Below, one piece after another: positions 33,089-36,912 of a stretch of DNA of 36,912 nt. The position numbers and the translations under genes were made by a program. Under the pieces are notes generated by a model. The model had not been told where the DNA came from, ran no database searches, and was given only the letters and a program-made list of their open reading frames with translations. Numbering within the stretch: the stretch's first letter is position 1; every line of letters begins with the position of its first letter. Origin of the DNA: Mycobacterium sp. 1081908.1 (GTDB taxonomy: Bacteria > Actinomycetota > Actinomycetes > Mycobacteriales > Mycobacteriaceae); NCBI RefSeq assembly GCF_001673535.1, contig NZ_LZLY01000063.1:1-36912 (forward strand). Reading direction: 5' to 3'.

Positions 33089-33567
33089 CGGAAAACATCC
33101 GCCGCGCCGTCCCGGGTGACGCCGGCGATATTACCGACATGATTCACGCGCTCGCCGAATTCGAACGCGCGACCGAGCAATGCACTGTCACCGAAACACA
33201 AATTTCCTCAGCGCTTTTCGACAATTCACCGATCGTGCACGGGCACGTGGCCGAGGTCGACGGCGAGATCGCCGCCATGGCGTTGTGGTTCGTCAACTTC
33301 TCGACGTGGGACGGCGTCGCGGGCATCTACCTCGAAGACCTGTTCGTACGGCCCGGTTTTCGCCGCCGCGGTCTCGCCCGCAAGCTGCTGGCGGCGCTGG
33401 CCCGCGAATGCCTCGACAAGGGCTACACGCGGTTGTCCTGGGCGGTGCTGAACTGGAACGTCGATGCCATCGCGCTCTACGACGGCGTCGGCGCCGCGCC
33501 GCAGCGCGAGTGGACCACCTACCGGCTGTCCGGTCCGTCGTTGGCCGAGCTGGCGGGGCGGCCCTGA
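33085..33567 (+). CDS. GNAT-family N-acetyltransferase (diamine-acetyltransferase-like)
   Basis: This 160-residue protein corresponds to Rv3216. It has the GNAT core: strand YLEDLFVRP (82-90), the acetyl-CoA loop GFRRRGLARKLL (91-102) and NWNVDAIALYDGVGA (123-137), whose Asn and Tyr match spermidine/spermine acetyltransferases. The substrate is probably a small amine but is not proven. ATG 33085 overlaps the entC stop by 4 bases. Its last 49 bases overlap the converging membrane protein gene. The first 40 codons are a little lower in GC than the neighbours (TTT, ATT, AAT codons), which is mild and may mean little. Confidence 0.86.
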   Translation: MTENIRRAVPGDAGDITDMIHALAEFERATEQCTVTETQISSALFDNSPIVHGHVAEVDGEIAAMALWFVNFSTWDGVAGIYLEDLFVRPGFRRRGLARKLLAALARECLDKGYTRLSWAVLNWNVDAIALYDGVGAAPQREWTTYRLSGPSLAELAGRP

Positions 33568-33947
33568 TCGCCGGCGGCCCAGCGCACGGCCGCCGGAGTG
33601 AAGAGCAGGGCCAGCACGCCCAGCGCCACGATGCCGACCGGGACGCCGAACCCCGGCCGGTGCGACCCGATCCCGAGGTACCAGGCCACGGGAAGCAGCA
33701 GCAGCTGCGTGAAGACGGCCACCCCGCGGCCCCAGCGCTTGCCGAGCACCAGCGCGCGCCCCGCGGCCAGCACGACGCCGCCGACCAGCACGAACCACGC
33801 CGCCGTGCCCAGGCCGTTCACCACGCGCTGGTCGGCCCCGGCGATGCCGCGCACCACCAGCGCGATGGCCATGACCAGGGCGGCGACGCCCTGCACCGCG
33901 ACGATCACGCCCGCCGCGCGGACGGTGGATGGGGCGCGCGGATTCAC
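33519..33947 (-). CDS. Small integral membrane protein, four helices, unknown function
   Basis: This 142-residue protein corresponds to Rv3217c. Four hydrophobic segments lie near residues 11-33, 45-66, 75-92 and 101-120, with basic residues between them (KRWGRG), and a short polar tail. No active-site motif is recognisable. GTG 33947 gives the expected family length. The stop codon lies inside the acetyltransferase gene on the opposite strand (49-base overlap). It is divergent from the diacylglycerol-kinase-like gene across 69 bases. Confidence 0.84.
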   Translation of the reverse strand: MNPRAPSTVRAAGVIVAVQGVAALVMAIALVVRGIAGADQRVVNGLGTAAWFVLVGGVVLAAGRALVLGKRWGRGVAVFTQLLLLPVAWYLGIGSHRPGFGVPVGIVALGVLALLFTPAAVRWAAGDQGRPASSANDGPDSR

Positions 33948-34002
33948 AGCGTCAGCGTAGCCAGGCGCGCTTGCCCCAAAGCGGGGCCTTAACCGCCCCG
34001 CA

Positions 34003-34008
34003 TAAGCT
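34003..34008 (+). promoter_or_regulatory. Candidate -10 element for the diacylglycerol-kinase-like gene
   Basis: TAAGCT fits TANNNT and ends 8 bases before the ATG at 34017. No Shine-Dalgarno sequence is present, so transcription probably starts at or next to the ATG. Inference from spacing. Confidence 0.4.
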
Positions 34009-34016
34009 CGTGCATC

Positions 34017-34982
34017 ATGCGCGCCGTGCTGATCGTGAATCCCACAGCCACTTCCACCACTCCAGCCGGGCGCGACCTTCTCGCGCACGCGCTCAAAAGC
34101 CGCCTGCAGCTGACCGTCGAGCACACCACCCACCGGGGTCACGGCACCGAACTCGCGCACCGGGCGGTCGAGGACGGGGTCGACCTGGTCGTCGTGCACG
34201 GCGGCGACGGCACGGTGAGCGGCGTGGTCAACGGCTTGCTCGGCCGCCCCGGCACCGCCGGCCCGGGGCCGGTGCCCGCCCTGGCGGTGGTGCCCGGCGG
34301 ATCGGCCAACGTGCTGGCCCGGTCGCTGGGCATTTCCCCGGATCCGGTGGCCGCGACCAACCAGCTCATCCAGCTGCTCGACGACTACCGCCGCCACCAG
34401 ACGTGGCGGCGGATCAGCCTGATCGACTGCGGCGAGCAGTGGGCCGTGATCAACGCCGGGATGGGCGTCGACGCGGAGGTGGTCGCCGGGGTGGAAAAGC
34501 AGCGCAACAAGGGCGTCAAGGTCACCCCGCTGCGCTATTGGCGCGTGGCGATACCCGTCACGCTGGCCTTCCGCCGCCGCGAACCGCTCCTCACGGTGGA
34601 ACTCGCCGGCCGCGAGCCCGTCACCGGCGTGCACTTCGCCTGGGTGTCCAACACCAGCCCCTGGACCTACAGCAACAGCCGCCCGCTGGTGACCAACCCC
34701 GGCTGCAGCTTCGAGTCGGGCCTCGGGGTGTTCGCGCTCACCGAGATGAAGGTGTTCCCCACGCTGCGACTGGTCCGCCAGCTGCTGGGCAGCGGGCCGA
34801 AGGGCGAGCCGGCACAGCTCATCCGCGACGACGACGCCGCCTGCCTGCGGGTGACCTCGACCGCGGGCCCGGTCGCCAGCCAGTTCGACGGCGATTACCT
34901 CGGGCTGCGCCAAACCATGACGTTCCGGTCGGTTCCCGATGCGCTGCCGGTGGCCGCCCCGCCCGGCAAAAACCACCTATGA
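34017..34982 (+). CDS. Diacylglycerol kinase-like lipid kinase
   Basis: This 321-residue protein corresponds to Rv3218. It has the DAGK catalytic fold: NPTAT (8-12), the nucleotide-binding HGGDGTVSGVVNGLLG (61-76), and VPGGSANVLARSLG (92-105) where family members have GTxNDFAR. Downstream INAGMGVDAEVV and SNTSPWTYSNSRPL resemble the YegS/DgkB-type second domain. It probably phosphorylates diacylglycerol or a related lipid, but which lipid is unknown. No membrane helix is seen; it would act at the membrane face. The start is ATG 34017, with a TANNNT -10 8 bases upstream. Confidence 0.88.
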   Translation: MRAVLIVNPTATSTTPAGRDLLAHALKSRLQLTVEHTTHRGHGTELAHRAVEDGVDLVVVHGGDGTVSGVVNGLLGRPGTAGPGPVPALAVVPGGSANVLARSLGISPDPVAATNQLIQLLDDYRRHQTWRRISLIDCGEQWAVINAGMGVDAEVVAGVEKQRNKGVKVTPLRYWRVAIPVTLAFRRREPLLTVELAGREPVTGVHFAWVSNTSPWTYSNSRPLVTNPGCSFESGLGVFALTEMKVFPTLRLVRQLLGSGPKGEPAQLIRDDDAACLRVTSTAGPVASQFDGDYLGLRQTMTFRSVPDALPVAAPPGKNHL

Positions 34983-35024
34983 GCTGCGGAGACTGACCGC
35001 CGGGAGCAACATCACAGCGGAAAC

Positions 35025-35057
35025 GGCCCGTCAGTGTAGTACAACGGACTAAGGGCC
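35025..35057 (+). terminator. Possible terminator hairpin after the lipid kinase gene
   Basis: GGCCC (35025-35029) pairs with GGGCC (35053-35057), with an inner TAGT/ACTA pair, about 40 bases after the stop. The stem is interrupted, so the call is tentative. It would insulate whiB1 from the upstream transcript. Confidence 0.3.
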
Positions 35058-35075
35058 TGAATAAGAAGTCTGTGA

Positions 35076-35091
35076 AGTGAGATAGCCCACG
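35076..35091 (+). promoter_or_regulatory. CRP (Rv3676-type) binding site upstream of whiB1
   Basis: AGTGAGATAGCCCACG fits the mycobacterial CRP pattern (GTGNNANNNNNNCAC-like) and, as I recall, matches the CRP1 site of the M. tuberculosis whiB1 promoter. There CRP bound at about -58 activates. If the spacing is kept, transcription should start near 35142, which agrees with the -35/-10 below. Confidence 0.65.
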
Positions 35092-35107
35092 AGGCTACGC
35101 ACGACTA

Positions 35108-35135
35108 TTGACATCTGTTGAGCCTGTGAAACGAT
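35108..35135 (+). promoter_or_regulatory. whiB1 core promoter (-35 TTGACA)
   Basis: A consensus TTGACA at 35108-35113 is followed 16 bases later by AACGAT (35130-35135), a weak -10. The predicted start near 35142 gives a leader of about 110 bases, consistent with the CRP site centred 58 bases upstream. Confidence 0.5.
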
Positions 35136-35214
35136 CGAAAGGTTGCATGCAGAAATTCATGTAGGGGTGCGGACCCTTTTCTTGTGCACGCTTTAACAGC
35201 CGAAGAAAAAGACC

Positions 35215-35232
35215 GTGCGCCTTGCTGCGCAC
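35215..35232 (+). promoter_or_regulatory. Hairpin in the whiB1 leader
   Basis: GTGCGC (35215-35220) and GCGCAC (35227-35232) form a 6-bp stem with a 6-base loop just before the whiB1 ribosome-binding site GAGGAG (35238-35243). It could affect access to the site. Role is inference. Confidence 0.35.
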
Positions 35233-35252
35233 TCAGTGAGGAGTAACAACTT

Positions 35253-35507
35253 ATGGATTGGCGCCACAAGGCGGTCTGTCGCGACGAGGACCCGGAGCTG
35301 TTCTTCCCGGTAGGGAACAGCGGCCCCGCGCTCGCGCAGATCGCTGACGCGAAACTGGTCTGCAATCGGTGCCAGGTGACCACGGAATGCCTTTCGTGGG
35401 CCCTGAACACCGGCCAGGACTCGGGCGTCTGGGGGGGCATGAGCGAAGATGAGCGGCGCGCGCTCAAGCGCCGCAACGCCCGGACGAAGGCCCGCAGCGG
35501 AGTCTGA
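35253..35507 (+). CDS. whiB1: WhiB1, NO-sensitive iron-sulfur transcription factor
   Basis: This 84-residue protein matches Rv3219 in length. The 4Fe-4S cysteines are Cys9, Cys37, Cys40 and Cys46, followed by the GVWGG turn, then a basic C-terminal DNA-binding tail (RRALKRRNARTKARS). WhiB1 holds a nitric-oxide-reactive cluster, binds SigA, and is essential in M. tuberculosis; the apo or nitrosylated form represses its own promoter. GAGGAG lies 9 bases before the ATG. A cAMP-receptor-type site and a long leader precede it, so expression probably responds to cAMP and NO. It converges with pdtaS across a strong palindromic terminator. Confidence 0.97.
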   Translation: MDWRHKAVCRDEDPELFFPVGNSGPALAQIADAKLVCNRCQVTTECLSWALNTGQDSGVWGGMSEDERRALKRRNARTKARSGV

Positions 35508-35520
35508 CGGCAGTTTGCAT

Positions 35521-35556
35521 ACGGTGCGGCCCCGACAATCGTCGGGGCCGCACCGT
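35521..35556. terminator. Perfect 16-bp hairpin terminator between whiB1 and pdtaS
   Basis: ACGGTGCGGCCCCGAC and its exact complement GTCGGGGCCGCACCGT enclose a 4-base loop. It starts 14 bases after the whiB1 stop and is followed by TGTGTTT. Being symmetric, it should terminate transcription from both sides. One of the clearest terminators in the window. Confidence 0.9.
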
Positions 35557-35610
35557 TGTGTTTAGGGCGCGAACCGACAGGCGTCGGGTCGCGCAGGTGT
35601 GTTTGGGCAT

Positions 35611-36912
35611 CTACAGCAACAGCCGCGTTCGCCGCCCGATGGGCACCCGCAGCACCACATCGGTGCCGCGGGCGGGGGCGTGCCGCATCCCCAGCGTGCC
35701 GTCCAGCTCCGCGGACACCAGGGTCCGCACGATCTGCAGGCCCAGGCTGTCGGAGTTCTCCAGGCTGAAGCCGTCGGGCAGGCCGCGCCCGTCGTCGTGC
35801 ACGACGACGTCGAGCCAGCGCGCCGAGCGCTCGGCCCGAATGGTCACGGACCCTTCCTGGGCCGCCGGGTCGAAGGCGTGCTCGATCGCGTTCTGGACGA
35901 GTTCGGTGATCACCATGATCAGGGCCGTCGCGCGGTCGGAGTCCAGCACGCCCAGGTCCCCGACCCGGTTGATCCGAATGGGCCGGTCCACCGACGCCAC
36001 GTCGTTCATGATCGGCAGGATCCGGTCGATGACCTCGTCGAGGTTCACCTGCTCGTCGACCGACATCGACAGCGCGTCGTGGACCAGGGCGATCGACGAC
36101 ACCCGGCGCACCGACTCGATCAGCGCCTCCCGCCCCTCGGCGTTGGCGGTCCGCCGGGCCTGCAGCCGCAGCAGCGCGGCCACCGTTTGCAGGTTGTTCT
36201 TCACCCGGTGGTGGATCTCGCGGATGGTGGCGTCCTTGGAGATCAGGGCCCGGTCGCGGCGCTTGACCTCCGTGATGTCGCGGATCAGCACCGCGGCGCC
36301 GGCGCTGGCGCCGTGGACCACCAGCGGCAGCGTCCGCAGCAGCACCGTGGCGCCGCCCGCGTCGACCTCCATGCGCATGCTCCGACCGCCGGCCAGCAGG
36401 TCGCGCACGTGCTCGGCCACCTCCTGCGCCTCGAAGGGGTCGGAGATCAGCGGCCGCGTCGCGTCGATGAGGTTGTGGCCCTCCAGCTCCGACGTCAACC
36501 CCATCCTGTGATAGGCCGACAGCGCGTTGGGGCTGGCGTACGCGACGACGCCGTCGACGTCGAGGCGGATGAACCCGTCGCCCGCGCGGGGCGTGGAGCG
36601 CGACATGACCACGTCGCCGACGTCGGGGAAGGTGCCCTCGGCGAGCATGTGCACCAGGTCGTTGGCGCACTCCCGGTATGCGGTCTCCAGGTGGCCGGCC
36701 GTGCGGTCGGCCGCCTCCGCGGTCTGGTGCCGCGTCACCACCGCCACCACGTTGCCGCCGTACCGCACCGGGGAGGCCTCGACGTGGGGGCCGGGCAGTT
36801 CCCACGAATGTTGTTGGTCCGCAGCACTTTCCGATGTGGTGGCGGCGGGCCGGAAGGTCTCGTCGACGAGCGGCAGCCGGTCGGCGGCGACGACGGTGCC
36901 GACGGCATCGGT
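35611..36912 (-). CDS. pdtaS: PdtaS histidine kinase (N-terminus cut by window edge)
   Basis: About 433 residues are visible; the N-terminus lies beyond the right edge. It matches Rv3220c (501 residues), so about 70 residues are missing. The visible part holds the end of a GAF-like domain, a PAS domain (DGFIRLDVDGVVAYASPNALSAYHRMG), and a HisKA_2-type dimerisation region with the phospho-acceptor in REIHHRVKNNLQTVAALLRLQARR. The ATPase domain has ELVQNAIEHAF (N box), VVHDDGRGLPDG (G1) and LGLQIVRTLV (G2). PdtaS is a cytosolic kinase that phosphorylates the RNA-binding antiterminator PdtaR. It responds to ligands such as NO, copper and c-di-GMP. No transmembrane helix is visible. Confidence 0.95.
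   Translation of the reverse strand, partial: TDAVGTVVAADRLPLVDETFRPAATTSESAADQQHSWELPGPHVEASPVRYGGNVVAVVTRHQTAEAADRTAGHLETAYRECANDLVHMLAEGTFPDVGDVVMSRSTPRAGDGFIRLDVDGVVAYASPNALSAYHRMGLTSELEGHNLIDATRPLISDPFEAQEVAEHVRDLLAGGRSMRMEVDAGGATVLLRTLPLVVHGASAGAAVLIRDITEVKRRDRALISKDATIREIHHRVKNNLQTVAALLRLQARRTANAEGREALIESVRRVSSIALVHDALSMSVDEQVNLDEVIDRILPIMNDVASVDRPIRINRVGDLGVLDSDRATALIMVITELVQNAIEHAFDPAAQEGSVTIRAERSARWLDVVVHDDGRGLPDGFSLENSDSLGLQIVRTLVSAELDGTLGMRHAPARGTDVVLRVPIGRRTRLLL

Noticed and set aside
33121..33240. Slightly lower GC at the start of the acetyltransferase as sign of transfer
   Set aside because: The drop is short, the gene overlaps entC in a conserved order, and downstream codon use is normal.
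35105..36805. Long minus-strand frame of 566 codons covering whiB1
   Set aside because: Runs antisense to whiB1 and out of frame through pdtaS; Arg/Gly-rich without motifs.

Overview
The window is GC-rich actinobacterial DNA. Its gene content and order match, as I remember it, the stretch of the Mycobacterium tuberculosis chromosome from Rv3193c to Rv3220c. MoeZ, UvrD2, AdnA/AdnB, WhiB7, WhiB1 and the PdtaS kinase all have mycobacterial signatures. NudC carries SQPWPFP rather than the SQQWPFP I recall from M. tuberculosis, and there is a C39-like lipoprotein I do not remember from that genome. This suggests a non-tuberculous Mycobacterium, perhaps a slow grower of the M. avium type; the species call is inference. 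Both ends cut genes: UPF0182 loses its C-terminus at the left edge and PdtaS loses its N-terminus at the right edge. I see no rRNA, tRNA, CRISPR array, prophage or classical insertion sequence.

Layout. 1-3.7 kb (minus strand): UPF0182 membrane protein and a PDZ/Lon-type membrane serine protease. 3.8-8.3 kb (plus): a DUF2342 zincin-like protein, a C39-like peptidase lipoprotein, a protein resembling the leader-binding half of a TOMM (thiazole/oxazole RiPP) cyclodehydratase, and an ABC1/UbiB-family kinase. 8.3-9.0 kb (minus): whiB7 with a long leader holding a 54-codon uORF and an attenuator-like hairpin. 9.0-11.4 kb: uvrD2 and the divergent mycoredoxin. 11.4-19.9 kb (minus): a tight DNA-repair and redox operon, adnA-adnB-RCK potassium channel-nudC, with overlapping or nearly touching stops and starts. 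19.9-21.2 kb (plus): a 65-residue acidic protein, lipV and an alkyltransferase-like protein, again coupled. 21.4-24.6 kb (minus): a phosphotransferase-like protein, moeZ and a DUF3152 metalloprotease-like protein. 24.7-30.4 kb: a TetR regulator, the DUF3107 protein, an MmpS-like proline-rich membrane protein, a diiron ferritin-like protein, rhlE and a membrane-anchored propeller-like protein. 30.5-36.9 kb: a ParA-like ATPase, the overlapping gpm2-entC-acetyltransferase operon, a four-helix membrane protein, a diacylglycerol-kinase-like protein, whiB1 with a CRP-type site, and pdtaS.

The most unusual non-coding signal is a MITE-like palindromic element of about 128 bp at 21247-21374. It is built of 20-bp units and flanked by an exact 13-bp direct repeat. 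Collapsing that repeat would rejoin the stop codons of the two converging genes at a shared CTAG. A degenerate relative with the same 20-bp period sits at 30381-30460, also between converging genes. The most unusual coding signal is the neighbouring pair of a C39-like peptidase lipoprotein and a TOMM cyclodehydratase-like protein, with no YcaO partner in view.
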